64,000 nucleotides of DNA from Ancylobacter tetraedralis (GCF_014195655.1 NZ_JACICD010000001.1:94994-158993); one strand, 5' to 3'; positions 45,973 through 55,436 are shown, counted from the stretch's first letter. Program-made: numbers and translations. The notes: generated by a model from the sequence alone, not told the origin.

Positions 45973-47000
45973 GGCGCGGGAACCCGCGCGAAGACGCCGG
46001 CGATGAGGTCGCCGACCAGAGCCTCGCGGCGCATCTCATAGACCGGGTCGATGAAGATGCGGTGCGCCATCACCTCCGGGAACACGGCGCGCACATCCTC
46101 CGGCACGACCATGTCGCGGTTCTCGATCCAGGCGCGGACGCGGGCCGCGCGCACGAGGTAGCTCATGCCGCGCGGGCTGGCGCCGCCCTGGACGAGCCGC
46201 GCCATGTCGACATTGTCGACATGGATGCCATGGGCGTGCGGTTCCCGCACCGCCTCCCACAGCGCCATCACATAGGCTTCGAGTGCCGGGCTGGTGGTGA
46301 TGCCGATCTGGATGACGCGGGCAACCGTCTCCAGCGCCTCCGGTTCCAGAATTCCGGCCGCGACCTCACCGAGCAGCGTATCGACATTATGGAAGCGCGG
46401 ATCGAACACCAGGCTGCGCCGCGCGGCGTCGTCCGCCGGCATGGCGACCTGCAGTTCCATCAGGAAGCGGTCGCGCGCGGCGGCCGGCAGTTCGAAGGTT
46501 TCCTCGCGCTCCACCCGGTTGCGGTCGGCAAAGACCTGCACATGGGGGAAATGGTATTCGCGGTTGAAGGCGGAGAGCGAGCGCTCGGCCATCAGCCGCA
46601 GCAGCAGCGAATGGACCTGCGGCCGCGCCCGATTGATCTCGTTGAAGAAGAAGACGGAGAGGTCCTCCCCCTGCTTCAGCAGCGGGCCGGGATCGATGCG
46701 CGGCTTGCCATCCTCGCCGAGATGGGCGTGATAGATCAGGTCGGCCGGCATCAGGTCGATCGTGCCCTCGATCCGCTCGAAGGCGCCGCCAATGGCGCGG
46801 GCGAGGGCGCGCAGCAGCGTCGTCTTGCCGACGCCGACATCACCCTCCAGCAGCACATGGCCGCGCGCGAAGGTGGCGATGGTCAGCAGCCGGATGACGC
46901 GCGCCTGCCCCAGCACGACCTTGCCGATTTCGCTCTCGACGCGCAGCGCGCGGGCGCGCCAGTCCGACAGAATGGAATCCGGCTCGCGAACGAGACGCAT
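45969..47000 (-). CDS. mxaR: MxaR, MoxR-type AAA ATPase
   Basis: A 343-residue MoxR-family AAA ATPase. Walker A is GDVGVGKTT, Walker B DLSVFFFNEINRA, sensor and arginine-finger regions follow (AARDRFLMELQVAMP). MoxR ATPases act with vWA proteins in metal or cofactor insertion; MxaR is the founding member and is required for methanol dehydrogenase maturation. I chose ATG 47000 because AGGA lies nine bases upstream; ATG 47021 has no ribosome site. A 280-base gap with strong hairpins separates it from mxaI. Confidence 0.93.
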   Translation of the reverse strand: MRLVREPDSILSDWRARALRVESEIGKVVLGQARVIRLLTIATFARGHVLLEGDVGVGKTTLLRALARAIGGAFERIEGTIDLMPADLIYHAHLGEDGKPRIDPGPLLKQGEDLSVFFFNEINRARPQVHSLLLRLMAERSLSAFNREYHFPHVQVFADRNRVEREETFELPAAARDRFLMELQVAMPADDAARRSLVFDPRFHNVDTLLGEVAAGILEPEALETVARVIQIGITTSPALEAYVMALWEAVREPHAHGIHVDNVDMARLVQGGASPRGMSYLVRAARVRAWIENRDMVVPEDVRAVFPEVMAHRIFIDPVYEMRREALVGDLIAGVFARVPAP

Positions 47001-47058
47001 GACGCTGGTTCCTAAGGCCATGGGGTGCGCGCCGCGGCGCGGAACGTCCCTGAAAAGA

Positions 47059-47105
47059 TGGCGCGGTCGGCGCCCGCGAAATCTCGCGAAACGCCGACCG
47101 CGCCA
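47059..47105 (-). terminator. 14-base perfect stem in the mxaI-mxaR gap
   Basis: TGGCGCGGTCGGCG pairs perfectly with CGCCGACCGCGCCA; the loop holds a smaller hairpin CGCGA/TCGCG. Reading on the reverse strand it sits 59 bases upstream of mxaR. It could be a partial terminator, an RNase barrier or a leader structure. Confidence 0.6.
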
Positions 47106-47139
47106 GTTGCCCACGCCCGGACAAGGCCCGGAGGATCGT

Positions 47140-47168
47140 GGACGGACAGGAGAAAGGCGCGTCCGTCC
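47140..47168 (-). other. Hairpin in the mxaI-mxaR gap
   Basis: GGACGGAC pairs with GTCCGTCC across a 13-base loop. It is the middle one of three hairpins between mxaI and mxaR. Confidence 0.5.
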
Positions 47169-47224
47169 GCAGGTGGGTTCTCGAAAGCCGCTGCCGCTCG
47201 GCTGGAAGCAATATCGGTGAACGG

Positions 47225-47256
47225 CGCCCGGAAAGGCCTCACGGCGTTTCCGGGCG
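47225..47256 (-). terminator. Hairpin directly after mxaI
   Basis: CGCCCGGAAA pairs perfectly with TTTCCGGGCG across a 12-base loop, 24 bases past the mxaI stop. It has no long U-tract on the reverse strand and is a likely partial terminator or mRNA 3' end stabiliser for mxaFJGI. Confidence 0.6.
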
Positions 47257-47280
47257 AGGGGGATGCTGGTCGGCGCGAGG

Positions 47281-47622
47281 CTAGTTCGCGCTCGGAATCT
47301 TGCTGACGTCGTAGACGAACTTGCCGGTCTTCTGGAAATACTCGACACGCTGGGCGTTGCGCGCCTCCATGCCCTTGATCGATTCCTGCTGCTTGTTCAG
47401 CTCGCGCGGATCGTGCTTGGGGTCGTATTTCGAGCCGGCGACCTGCGCGGGATAGCCGGGCTTGGGCTCCCAGCAATTGCCCGGTGCCTTGCAGTTGGTG
47501 CCGTCATAGGCGGCCGCGCCCACCACCATGGCGAGCCCGAACGCCGCGGTGCCGGCGATGAGGCAGCTGAATTTAAGGCTCTGGTCGACAAGTCGGGTGG
47601 TCGTTCCTTTGGTCGCTCTCAT
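47281..47622 (-). CDS. mxaI: MxaI, methanol dehydrogenase small (beta) subunit
   Basis: A 113-residue precursor. The signal peptide ends at VVGAAA and the mature chain begins YDGTNCKAPGNCWEPKPGYP, the conserved start of MxaI with its disulfide cysteines. SKYDPKHDPRELNKQQESIK and the Lys-rich helix wrap around MxaF in the known alpha2beta2 enzyme. ATG 47622 follows GAGGAG by seven bases; the longer upstream frame is not needed. It is found only with MxaF-type (calcium) enzymes. Confidence 0.96.
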   Translation of the reverse strand: MRATKGTTTRLVDQSLKFSCLIAGTAAFGLAMVVGAAAYDGTNCKAPGNCWEPKPGYPAQVAGSKYDPKHDPRELNKQQESIKGMEARNAQRVEYFQKTGKFVYDVSKIPSAN

Positions 47623-47666
47623 GGTCGTTCTCCTCGTCGTTTCCATCAGTTCTGTGTGCCGGCGGT

Positions 47667-48245
47667 TCAGTCCGCCGTGCCGCCGCACTGCGCGGGCAGC
47701 GCGTCGGATGGTTCGATTGGGTTGGCGTGCTCATCGAACGGCTTGAATGTGCTGCGCTGCTCGCTGGTCAGCCACACGGCGCCCTTCGGGTCATCCTTGT
47801 AGAGGTGGCGGATCCAGGACATGACGAGCAGCATCTCGTTCATGTTCAGCGCGCCGTACATCGGCCCCATCTGGCCGTTGGCGCCGCCGAATATGGTCTC
47901 GAACAGACCCTGATCGGTCTCGTTCTTGGGGTAGGTCCAGTAGGCGTCGTTGAGGCCCGGGCCGATCTTGCCCTCGGCATAATGGCCGTGGCAGCCCGAG
48001 CACATGGAGAGGAACAGTTCATGCGCCTTGGGCAGGCAGACGGGCTTCTCGTTGTAGATGTTGACGCCCGTCTGCAGGAATGTCTTCACCGCCTCGGTGT
48101 CGCGTCCTTCTTCCGGCGCCTCCGCGAGGTCGAGCGGCTGGCCGGTGATCGTGTTGGTGAGCATGATCGCGGCGCGGGCACCGAGGGCGAGGCTGCCGAT
48201 CGTCACGAGCACGGTGGCGGTCTTGATCAGGGTTGTCTTTTTCAT
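47667..48245 (-). CDS. mxaG: MxaG, cytochrome cL
   Basis: A 192-residue secreted c-type cytochrome, the direct electron acceptor of methanol dehydrogenase. The signal peptide covers about residues 1-26; the haem site is CSGCH at 82-86, preceded by the conserved cL segment and followed by [37 protein letters not shown]. Met of QMGPMYG is the likely distal ligand. It lies 32 bases downstream of mxaJ and 44 before mxaI. Confidence 0.96.
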   Translation of the reverse strand: MKKTTLIKTATVLVTIGSLALGARAAIMLTNTITGQPLDLAEAPEEGRDTEAVKTFLQTGVNIYNEKPVCLPKAHELFLSMCSGCHGHYAEGKIGPGLNDAYWTYPKNETDQGLFETIFGGANGQMGPMYGALNMNEMLLVMSWIRHLYKDDPKGAVWLTSEQRSTFKPFDEHANPIEPSDALPAQCGGTAD

Positions 48246-48277
48246 CGAATCTTTCGCATCGCGGGGCGGGCGCCGCG

Positions 48278-49171
48278 TCAGGTGTTCGGGTCCAGCAGCG
48301 GGATGCCTTCCTCGGTCAGGATCGCCTCGATCTGCGGGCGGGCCTTTTCGAGTGCCGCGTCGATCTCGGCGCGCAGCGCGGGGTCGTTCTTGCGCACCCC
48401 CACCGCCTGATCGTAGTGCATCGGGATCGGCGCGGCGTTCGGCCGATCGATATCGGTGCTGATCAGGGTCATGCGCAGCGGCGTCGTCGAGGCCTTCACA
48501 TAGCGCGCCACTTCCGGCGCGAAGGCGATGGCGACATCCGCTTCCCCGTTCGCGACTTCCGTGACCAGCCGGTCACCCGGCACCTGGACCCACTGGTTGC
48601 GGCGCGACTTGAAGTCGACCAGCGAATACATGTAGGCGGCGTTGTCCTCGAACCGGCCGATGCGCTTGAGGATGGTTTCCGCCGGCGAGTAGAAGCGCAC
48701 CGCAAAGCGGGCCTGATCCTTGATCTGCCCATCCTGCCAGTCGCTCGCGGTGATGTTGCGATCGGCCTTCGTCACCAGCACGTAGCCGGTGCGGTAATAG
48801 GGCTTGGTGGTCAGCACCCGCTCGTCACCGACATCCACGCCCATCACGAGGTCGCAGTGATTCTTATCGAGTTCGTCGCGCACGAGATAGATGCCGGGCT
48901 GTTTGGTCCGCACGAAGACTGGCTTGCGGCCCATGGTCCGCGCCAGCACGACGGCGATGCGGTCTTCGAAGCCGGAGGAATCGGCGGCGGAGAACGGTGC
49001 CTCGACGGTGGATGAGCAGATGCGCAGCTCGCCGGGGTTGCCGTCGGCGGGCTTGTCCGCCTCGACCGTCGCGGCATGCGCGGGCAGGGGCAGCAGGAGG
49101 GCGGCGAGGGCGACGGCCGTGCTGAGGCCGGCCGCGATGGTGAGCCGGCTGACGGATTGACATTTGGGCAT
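48278..49171 (-). CDS. mxaJ: MxaJ, periplasmic binding-protein-like MDH accessory
   Basis: A 297-residue secreted protein with the family-3 solute-binding fold ([61 protein letters not shown]). The signal peptide is [23 protein letters not shown]. MxaJ is required for active methanol dehydrogenase and is thought to help assembly or stabilise the complex. It follows mxaF by 131 bases that contain hairpins. Confidence 0.94.
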   Translation of the reverse strand: MPKCQSVSRLTIAAGLSTAVALAALLLPLPAHAATVEADKPADGNPGELRICSSTVEAPFSAADSSGFEDRIAVVLARTMGRKPVFVRTKQPGIYLVRDELDKNHCDLVMGVDVGDERVLTTKPYYRTGYVLVTKADRNITASDWQDGQIKDQARFAVRFYSPAETILKRIGRFEDNAAYMYSLVDFKSRRNQWVQVPGDRLVTEVANGEADVAIAFAPEVARYVKASTTPLRMTLISTDIDRPNAAPIPMHYDQAVGVRKNDPALRAEIDAALEKARPQIEAILTEEGIPLLDPNT

Positions 49172-49204
49172 GACATTTCCTCCGCGAGGGCGGCTGACGC
49201 GCGA

Positions 49205-49219
49205 ACGGGCTTCGCCCGT
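49205..49219 (-). other. Small hairpin in the mxaF-mxaJ gap
   Basis: ACGGGC-TTC-GCCCGT, a perfect six-base stem with a three-base loop, just upstream of mxaJ. Confidence 0.5.
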
Positions 49220-49254
49220 GGCGCCGGGGGTGTCAGGAACGAGGATCGGAAAGA

Positions 49255-49293
49255 GGCGGCCGCCCGGCCGATGAAGCGGATGGGGCGGCCGCC
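49255..49293 (-). terminator. Hairpin immediately after mxaF
   Basis: GGCGGCCGCCC pairs with GGGCGGCCGCC (11 bases) across a 17-base loop, nine bases past the mxaF stop. As no U-tract follows, it is more likely a partial terminator or 3' stabiliser that favours mxaF mRNA than a full stop. Confidence 0.55.
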
Positions 49294-49302
49294 GGGGCGC
49301 GA

Positions 49303-51207
49303 TCAGCCGCCGGTGCGGAGGATCTGCGTGGAATATTCCCCGACATTCGGGTCGTCATAGGGACCCTTGCCATCCAGCGAGAACACCATCACGCCGCCGC
49401 CCATCTGGGTGTAGTGCTGCAGCTGCTTGAAGGCGCCCACCGAGCCGAGGCCCGCCGTCGGGTCGTTGAGGTCGAACACCAGGCCCACGCCCGGCCAGCC
49501 GCCGACGCCGTAATAGATGGCGACATACTGCGTGCCGTTATGCGTATATGTCATGGGGTGGCCGATCACGCCGGACGGCAGCTTGAACTTCCACAGCAGT
49601 TCGCCGGTATCGCTGTCGCGCGCCTTGATGAAGCCGTCCAGCGTTCCGTAGAACACCACGCCGCCAGCGGTGGCGAGCGTGCCGCCCCAGGCCGCGAAGC
49701 GCTCCATCACTTCCCACTTGTACTTGTTGTTGATGGCATCATAGGCCTTGACCTGGCCCAGGCCCTCATATTTCTGCCGGTCACCCTTGGGGCCGGGATA
49801 CATGCTCAGCGTCGCGCCGACGAAGAACTGACCCGCCCGGTAGGGCAGCATGAAGGGCTCCCAGTCCATGCAGATATGGTTGATGCCCATGAAGAAGGAC
49901 TTGCGCTCAGGGTCGTAGCTGTCGTGGCCCTGGTTGTGGTAGCCCATGGCCGAGGGGCAGATGTCGCGGCCCTTGTGGTCCATGCGGGTGGCATATTCCG
50001 GGTCGCGCTGCGGCAGGCCGGTCTTGAGGTCGACCTGCTTCACCCAGTTGACCGTGTCGTCGATCTTGTCGGCGGAGACGAGGTCGCCATTGGTGCGGTC
50101 GAGCGTGTAGACGATGCCGTTGCGGTCCGGATGGGTGAGCAGCTTGCGGCTCTTGCCCGTCTTATCCTGCTGCTCGGAGAGCATCATGACGTTGACGCCG
50201 GCATAGTCCCATTCGTCATGCGGCGTCTTCTGGTAGCCGAACTTGGCCATGCCGCTGTCGATGTCGCGGCCCCAGATGGTCATGGTCCACTTGTTGTCGC
50301 CCGGACGCATGGTCTCGTTCCACGGCGCCGGGTTGCCGGAGCCGTAATAGAACAGGTTGGTGCCGGGGTCGTAGGCATACCAGCCCCAGTTGGTGCCGCC
50401 GCCGATCTTCCAGGCCTCGCCTTCCCACGTCGCCTGGCCGAGGCCCTTCTGGCCGTAATGCGGGTTGGCGCTGTTGAAGTCGTCGGCGAGGCGGACTTCA
50501 TTGTCCGGGCCGGTGGCATAGGCGCGCCATTTCTGGGTGCCGGTCGGGATGTCGTAGGCGGTGACATAGCCGCGCACGCCCAGTTCCGCGCCCGAGGAGC
50601 CGATCAGCACGCTGTCCTTCACCACATAGGGGGCGATGGTGAGCGTGGAGCCGACCTTGATGTCGGAATTCTCGAGCTTCCAGTATTCCTCGCCGGTCTT
50701 GGCGTTCAGCGCCACCACGTTGCCGTCGAGCTGGGTCTTGATGATGAGCGGGCCGACCTTGTCATTGCCCGGCCAATAGGCGAGCCCGCGATTGACGACG
50801 TCGCAGCAGGCCACGGCGCGGGCGGTCGGATTCTGCTTGGGCTTGTGCTGCCACAGGATCTTGCCGGGCTCGTCGAGGGAGACCGCGAAGGTCGTGTTCG
50901 GGAACGGGGTGTGGATGTACATGACCCCGTCGACCACCAGGGGCGTGCCTTCATGCCCGCTGAGGACGCCGGTCGAGAACGACCAGGAAGCCTTCAGCTG
51001 CTTGACGTTCTGCTTGGTGATCTGGTTGGCTTCGCTGAAATTGTTGGCGCTGTAGTTCTTGCCGGTCATCGGCCAGTTGTCGGTGCTCTTCGACAGCTCG
51101 TCGAGCTTGTCATTCGCAGCCGCTGGCGCCGGCGCGCCGAGGCTGACCGCGGCCGCCAGGGCGGCGGCGACGGTGAGCGCGGACACCGAAGAGTAAATTC
51201 GGCTCAT
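49303..51207 (-). CDS. mxaF: MxaF, PQQ/Ca methanol dehydrogenase large subunit
   Basis: A 634-residue precursor; mature chain from Asn32 ([10 protein letters not shown]), 603 residues. The periplasmic enzyme oxidises methanol to formaldehyde, passing electrons to MxaG. Key sites fit: vicinal disulfide Cys134-Cys135 (VACCD), Ca ligands Glu208 and Asn292 and catalytic Asp334, i.e. mature 177, 261 and 303. The residue two after the catalytic Asp is Ala (DYAGVN), not Asp, so this is the Ca-type MxaF rather than lanthanide-type XoxF. Tryptophan-docking blade motifs recur. ATG 51207 has GAGGGAAG upstream. First gene of the operon. Confidence 0.97.
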   Translation of the reverse strand: MSRIYSSVSALTVAAALAAAVSLGAPAPAAANDKLDELSKSTDNWPMTGKNYSANNFSEANQITKQNVKQLKASWSFSTGVLSGHEGTPLVVDGVMYIHTPFPNTTFAVSLDEPGKILWQHKPKQNPTARAVACCDVVNRGLAYWPGNDKVGPLIIKTQLDGNVVALNAKTGEEYWKLENSDIKVGSTLTIAPYVVKDSVLIGSSGAELGVRGYVTAYDIPTGTQKWRAYATGPDNEVRLADDFNSANPHYGQKGLGQATWEGEAWKIGGGTNWGWYAYDPGTNLFYYGSGNPAPWNETMRPGDNKWTMTIWGRDIDSGMAKFGYQKTPHDEWDYAGVNVMMLSEQQDKTGKSRKLLTHPDRNGIVYTLDRTNGDLVSADKIDDTVNWVKQVDLKTGLPQRDPEYATRMDHKGRDICPSAMGYHNQGHDSYDPERKSFFMGINHICMDWEPFMLPYRAGQFFVGATLSMYPGPKGDRQKYEGLGQVKAYDAINNKYKWEVMERFAAWGGTLATAGGVVFYGTLDGFIKARDSDTGELLWKFKLPSGVIGHPMTYTHNGTQYVAIYYGVGGWPGVGLVFDLNDPTAGLGSVGAFKQLQHYTQMGGGVMVFSLDGKGPYDDPNVGEYSTQILRTGG

Positions 51208-51655
51208 GTGGTCTTCCCTCGCGTTTCCAAATCCCAGGTCGTCCTGCATCCCTCCCGGCCGAAGCCGGGACGCCGCGAACGTCATTGTTGTGTTCTCGTC
51301 CGGACCGACACGATGGCGCGTTTGTTCGAGATGTTCTGAAAGCGGAGGAGAACTCTTAGGATATTCTAATTATTGACGCGCCTTCCTGAGTATTCTTTCT
51401 CTCAACCGAATTTGGTGTCTGTAGGCAAGTTGGACAATTTGACCGGGAACTATTCCCTTCCGAAAGGGATAAGACCCGATTTCTCCACGTGAGCCTTGCC
51501 GTGACGCTTAGGAAATGTATTATTTTCAGGGTCTTGGTTCGGCAGGCCGCGAGTGGGGTGGCGCGCGGAAGCGACGGGCGCGGTTTCGTCCGGCGTGAAC
51601 TGGCAACGTAAAGACGAACGAACCGATCTCATGAATAAGAAGTTCATAAGTATTG
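51208..51655. promoter_or_regulatory. mxaF/mxaZ divergent regulatory region
   Basis: About 450 non-coding bases between the divergent operons, distinctly AT-richer around 51355-51430. It contains a near-perfect palindrome TTAGGATATTCTAA at 51356-51369 and a hairpin TCCCTT-CCGA-AAGGGA at 51454-51469. These are candidate MxaX response-regulator sites. I could not fix -35/-10 boxes with confidence. Confidence 0.6.
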
Positions 51656-52201
51656 ATGGGAAACGCTCTGCCATTCGCCACCCGCGCCATAACTGCGTTC
51701 GCGCTCGCCTTCCTGCTTGCGGGATGCCCGGGCGAGACGACGCCGGAGACGCGTGAGCGGGTGGCCGCGCCGGCGGTGGACACGATCGCCCGCAAGGACT
51801 GGCTGTCGCCGACCGACCCGACCGACCCCGCTCTCTGGCTGGCAAGCCGCGAGGCGGGGCGCGACGTCGCACCGACGGCGCCCGCCGTCGGCCGCTGGAA
51901 TGGCGTGTTGCAGGACGCCGATGAGCGCTTCGGCGAAAGCGCGCGCATGATCGCCAACCGCGCTGCGCAGCTGGAGACGATGCTGCGCGAGCGCGGCATT
52001 GACGAGCCGGCGCGCGAACTGGTGGCCGATTTTGCCCGTCTCGCGGACAAGGGCTCGCGCAGCGGCTTCAGCGACCTTTGCCAGCACTATGACAACCTGC
52101 GCAAGCAGGGTCTCACCCGCGCCGACGCGCTCGCCCGCCTGTCGCGCGAGAACGGGCGGCCGGAGGAAACGGGCGACGCGCCGGTGCCGGTGCGCCCATG
52201 A
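51656..52201 (+). CDS. mxaZ: MxaZ-like lipoprotein
   Basis: A 181-residue protein with a lipobox (AFLLAGC) after a hydrophobic segment, so it should be a lipid-anchored periplasmic protein. The rest is hydrophilic (DERFGESARMIANRAAQLETMLRER, LCQHYDNLRKQGLTRADALA). It overlaps the sensor kinase gene by 4 bases. The order small protein, kinase, regulator divergent from mxaF matches mxaZYX of Paracoccus. The name mxaZ rests on that order rather than on strong sequence recognition. A TTG three bases before the ATG is also in frame. Confidence 0.65.
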   Translation: MGNALPFATRAITAFALAFLLAGCPGETTPETRERVAAPAVDTIARKDWLSPTDPTDPALWLASREAGRDVAPTAPAVGRWNGVLQDADERFGESARMIANRAAQLETMLRERGIDEPARELVADFARLADKGSRSGFSDLCQHYDNLRKQGLTRADALARLSRENGRPEETGDAPVPVRP

Positions 52202-53646
52202 GCCCCTTTCTCCCCGATGGCGTTCGCGCCTCGCGCTCGTTCGGCTTCTGGCAGCGCCAGCCGCTGCGGCGGCAGGTGATGGCGGCGGTGATCATCATCA
52301 ACCTCCTGGCGGCGCTCGCGGCCATATCCGTCATCGTGGTGAATGCCCGCCGGGCGACCGAGGCGGAGATTCTATCCTCGCTCACCGTCGCCGAGCGCTT
52401 CGTGCAGGAGACGGTCGACCGCCTTGCCGGCAGCGTCGGCGGATCGGCCTCGCTCCGGCAATTGCCTTTGCACATCAGCGGATTGCGCCATGTGCGGATT
52501 TCCATCGTCGACCAGAACGGCGTGGTGCTGGATATCCCGGCCGTGGCAACGGAGGAGGGCGCCCATGCGGTCGGCGAGGTGCCGGGCTGGTTTGGCGCGC
52601 TGGTCAGCGTCGACCGTCCCGAGCGGATCATTCCGGTCATCGAGAACGGCGTGACCATCGGTTCGGTGCGGGTGCGCGGCGAGGCGGCGGATGAGGTCGC
52701 CGAGGTGTGGTCGGACATGTCCGACCTCGCCGTGCTGGCTTTCGTGGTGAATGTCGCCATCCTCGCGGCGCTCTTTCTGGCGCTCGGGCGGCTGCTGCTG
52801 CCGCTGCAGACGCTGTCCGCCGGTCTGCGCGAGCTGGAGACGGGCCGCTTCGAGCATCGGTTGCCGATACCCAATGTGCGCGAACTGGCGCTGATCGCCG
52901 CCCGCTTCAATGCGCTCGGCGGCGCGCTGAAGGGCGCGCGCGACGACAATGCGCGGCTGAACGAGCGGCTGATCCGGGTGCAGGACGATGAGCGCCGGCA
53001 GATCGCCGCCGAACTGCACGATGAACTGGGCCCTTGCCTGTTCGGTCTCCGGGCCAATCTGGAATCGGTCGATCGGCTGGCGGCGCGTGGCCCGCTGGAT
53101 CGCGCCCGCCAGCTTGCCGAGCGCACGTCGGCCATGGCCGATATTCTGGACCGGGTACAGGAACTCAACCGTCGGTTGCTGCGGCGCATCCGGCCGATGG
53201 CGCTCGGCCATGTGCCGCTGGCGGATGTGATCGCCGATCTCCTGGCCGATTTCGAGCGGCACGCGCCCGACCGTGGCTTCACTCTCACGATGGAGGGCAT
53301 GGCCGAGCGCTATGGCGACAGCATCGACATCACCATCTACCGCTGCATCCAGGAGGCGGTCACCAATGCGCTGCGCCACGGGCAGGCGCTCAATATCTCG
53401 GTCGAGGTAAGGGAGGAGGCCGGCGCGGGGGCGATCCGGCTGGTCATCACCGATGACGGCAGGGGCGTCGAGGCCGGGAGCACGCCGGGCTTCGGCTTCA
53501 TCGGCATCGAGGAGCGCATCGGTGCTCTCGGCGGCCACTGGCGCATCGGCGCCGACGATCCGTGCGGTACACGGGTGGATATCTTCGTGCCGGTTCCTGC
53601 CGGCGAAACGGACGAGACTTTCCCAGAAGGGGCCCGCGCGCCATGA
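52198..53646 (+). CDS. mxaY: MxaY-like sensor histidine kinase (NarX/HisKA_3 type)
   Basis: A 482-residue membrane kinase: span near residues 27-48, periplasmic sensor, second span at about 178-200, then HAMP, a HisKA_3 dimerisation domain with His274 in QDDERRQIAAELHDELGPC, and an HATPase (CIQEAVTNALRHGQ, DDGRGV, FGFIGIEERIGALGG). By position it should sense methanol-related signals and phosphorylate MxaX. Overlaps both neighbours by 4 bases. Confidence 0.88.
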   Translation: MSPFLPDGVRASRSFGFWQRQPLRRQVMAAVIIINLLAALAAISVIVVNARRATEAEILSSLTVAERFVQETVDRLAGSVGGSASLRQLPLHISGLRHVRISIVDQNGVVLDIPAVATEEGAHAVGEVPGWFGALVSVDRPERIIPVIENGVTIGSVRVRGEAADEVAEVWSDMSDLAVLAFVVNVAILAALFLALGRLLLPLQTLSAGLRELETGRFEHRLPIPNVRELALIAARFNALGGALKGARDDNARLNERLIRVQDDERRQIAAELHDELGPCLFGLRANLESVDRLAARGPLDRARQLAERTSAMADILDRVQELNRRLLRRIRPMALGHVPLADVIADLLADFERHAPDRGFTLTMEGMAERYGDSIDITIYRCIQEAVTNALRHGQALNISVEVREEAGAGAIRLVITDDGRGVEAGSTPGFGFIGIEERIGALGGHWRIGADDPCGTRVDIFVPVPAGETDETFPEGARAP

Positions 53647-54305
53647 CCAGCGTTCTCGTGATCGACGACCACCCGATCGTGCTGCAAGGCTGCCGCCGGC
53701 TGCTGGAGGATGCGGGAATCGAGAAGGTGCTGGAGGCCAGTTCCGTGCTGGCGGGCTATCGGCTGTTCCGCCGCGAGCGGCCCGATGTGGTGATCGTCGA
53801 CCTCGCGCTGCAGGGCAACGGCCTCGGCGGCATCCAGCTGGTGCGCCGCCTGCGCACGCACAATGCCCGCCTGCCCATCCTGGTTTTTTCCATGCACGGC
53901 GATCCTGTCATCGCCAGCCGGGCGCTGGAGGCGGGTGCGGATGGCTATGTGCTGAAGGACACGTCCTCCGGCGCCCTGTTGGAGGCCTTCGAGCGCGTGC
54001 GGCGCGGCCAGCCCTATATCAGCCCGGATCTGGCGACGCAGGTCGCCATGCTCAGCGCACGCAAGGACACGCCGCTGGCGGCGATCACCCAGCGCGAGCT
54101 GCAGACGCTGGCTCTGCTCGCCGAGGGACGCGATTACGGGCAGATCGCCGAGGAACTGGGGGTGAGCTACAAGACGGTGGCCAATACCTGCTCTCAGCTC
54201 AAGGTAAAGCTGGGCGCCGCCAGCCTGCCCGAGCTGGTGCGGCGCGCCATCCAGTATGTCACCACGGCACCGACCACGGCGGGGCGGGCCGGCCGCGTCC
54301 TCTGA
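53643..54305 (+). CDS. mxaX: MxaX-like LuxR-type response regulator
   Basis: A 220-residue response regulator. The receiver has VLVIDDHPIVLQG with the acidic pair Asp8/Asp9, and phosphoacceptor Asp53 (VVIVDLALQG) and DGYVLKDTS. The C-terminal LuxR/NarL HTH (ITQRELQTLALLAEGRDYGQIAEELGVSYKTVANTCSQLKVKL) binds DNA. It likely activates mxaF transcription. Start ATG overlaps the kinase stop. Confidence 0.9.
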   Translation: MTSVLVIDDHPIVLQGCRRLLEDAGIEKVLEASSVLAGYRLFRRERPDVVIVDLALQGNGLGGIQLVRRLRTHNARLPILVFSMHGDPVIASRALEAGADGYVLKDTSSGALLEAFERVRRGQPYISPDLATQVAMLSARKDTPLAAITQRELQTLALLAEGRDYGQIAEELGVSYKTVANTCSQLKVKLGAASLPELVRRAIQYVTTAPTTAGRAGRVL

Positions 54306-54515
54306 AGCGGCCGCCCGCGCTCGCCCGGCCGCGCCGCGGGTGAGCGGCGAGCCTGTGCGGGTCGGTCATTTCGGTGAGCGTGTCGCCCCCGAAGTCCTGC
54401 CGATGAAGTCCTGCCGATAGAGACCCTCGGCGGTGAGGCATATCTTGATCGCGCATTCGTCGATGCTGGCGAAGGTCCTGGTGACGAGGCTGGGGGTGGC
54501 GACGGTTTGGTCACG

Positions 54516-55436
54516 TCAGGATTGCCGCATGAGGGGTGGCGTCGCGGCGCGGGTTTCGATCGAGCCGATCAGCGTGGCGCAGGCGGTGCGAAGATGCTTG
54601 CGGCAGCGTGCATCGATGCTGCGCTGGTCGCGGGTGCGCAGCGCGTCGATATAGTCCAGATGTTCCATGAGCGCGGTGGCGCTGCGCTGCCGGGCGTCCT
54701 CGCGGTTCCACCGATAGGTGTAGTGGAACAGCGTCGCCACGACATTGTAGAAATCGAGAATGAAGCGGTTGCCGGTGCTCTCGTGGAGGATGCGGTGCAG
54801 CCGCTCGTCGGCCGCGGGAAACAGCGCGAAGTCGCGATCCAGATGGGCGAGGATCGTGCGGTGCTCCTGTTCGATCGCGGTCAGCTCGCGCCATTCCGGC
54901 GCCGTGTCGGGCCGCTCGATGAAGCTGCGGGTGGCGCGCAATTCGAACATTTCGCGCACATCATAGATCTCCCGCACGAATTCCACCGTGATGCCGTTGA
55001 ACAGCCAGGAACTGTTCGGCCGGCGCTCCAGCAGGCCGAAATGCTGGAAGCGGGCGAGGCATTCGCGGATCGTGGTGGTGGAGGTGCCGAACTGGCGCGC
55101 CAGTTCCGCCGCGTTGAGCAGCTGGCCGGCGCGGAAGTCGCCCTGCAGGATCCACTCCAGGAAGCGCCGCTCGAAGGCCGCGCCGGCCGAGAGGGTCTGC
55201 GCATCGGGAAAATGATCGGGCTCGGTCGGCGCGCGGGCGAGATGGCGCTGCCCGCCCGCGCGCCCGACAATGCCGCGCTCCTCCAGCGCCGCCAGCACCG
55301 CGCGGATCGTGGTTCGGCTGATATCCAGCGCGAGGGCGAGTTCATTCTCCGAGGGCAGGGGGGTGCCGGGCGGCAGATGGGCGAGCCGATGCAGGCAGCG
55401 ATTATACCCGCTCTTGAAGACGGCATTGCCCTTCAT
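54516..55436 (-). CDS. GntR-type regulator with two winged-helix domains and FCD domain
   Basis: A 306-residue regulator from ATG 55436, which has GGGGAG four bases upstream. Two successive GntR-like winged helices are visible: LPPGTPLPSENELALALDISRTTIRAVLAALEERGIVGR and LLNAAELARQFGTSTTTIRECLARFQHFGLLERR. The tail is an FCD ligand domain (IYDVREMFELRATRSFIE, HRILHESTGNRFILDFYNVVATLFHY). A tandem HTH is uncommon for GntR proteins. The target is probably the divergent polyol/uronate dehydrogenase gene and perhaps the fucose cluster. Confidence 0.88.
   Translation of the reverse strand: MKGNAVFKSGYNRCLHRLAHLPPGTPLPSENELALALDISRTTIRAVLAALEERGIVGRAGGQRHLARAPTEPDHFPDAQTLSAGAAFERRFLEWILQGDFRAGQLLNAAELARQFGTSTTTIRECLARFQHFGLLERRPNSSWLFNGITVEFVREIYDVREMFELRATRSFIERPDTAPEWRELTAIEQEHRTILAHLDRDFALFPAADERLHRILHESTGNRFILDFYNVVATLFHYTYRWNREDARQRSATALMEHLDYIDALRTRDQRSIDARCRKHLRTACATLIGSIETRAATPPLMRQS

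Noticed and set aside
49303..51207. Lanthanide-dependent XoxF assignment
   Set aside because: Ala replaces the diagnostic Asp two residues after the catalytic Asp, and mxaI is present in the same operon.
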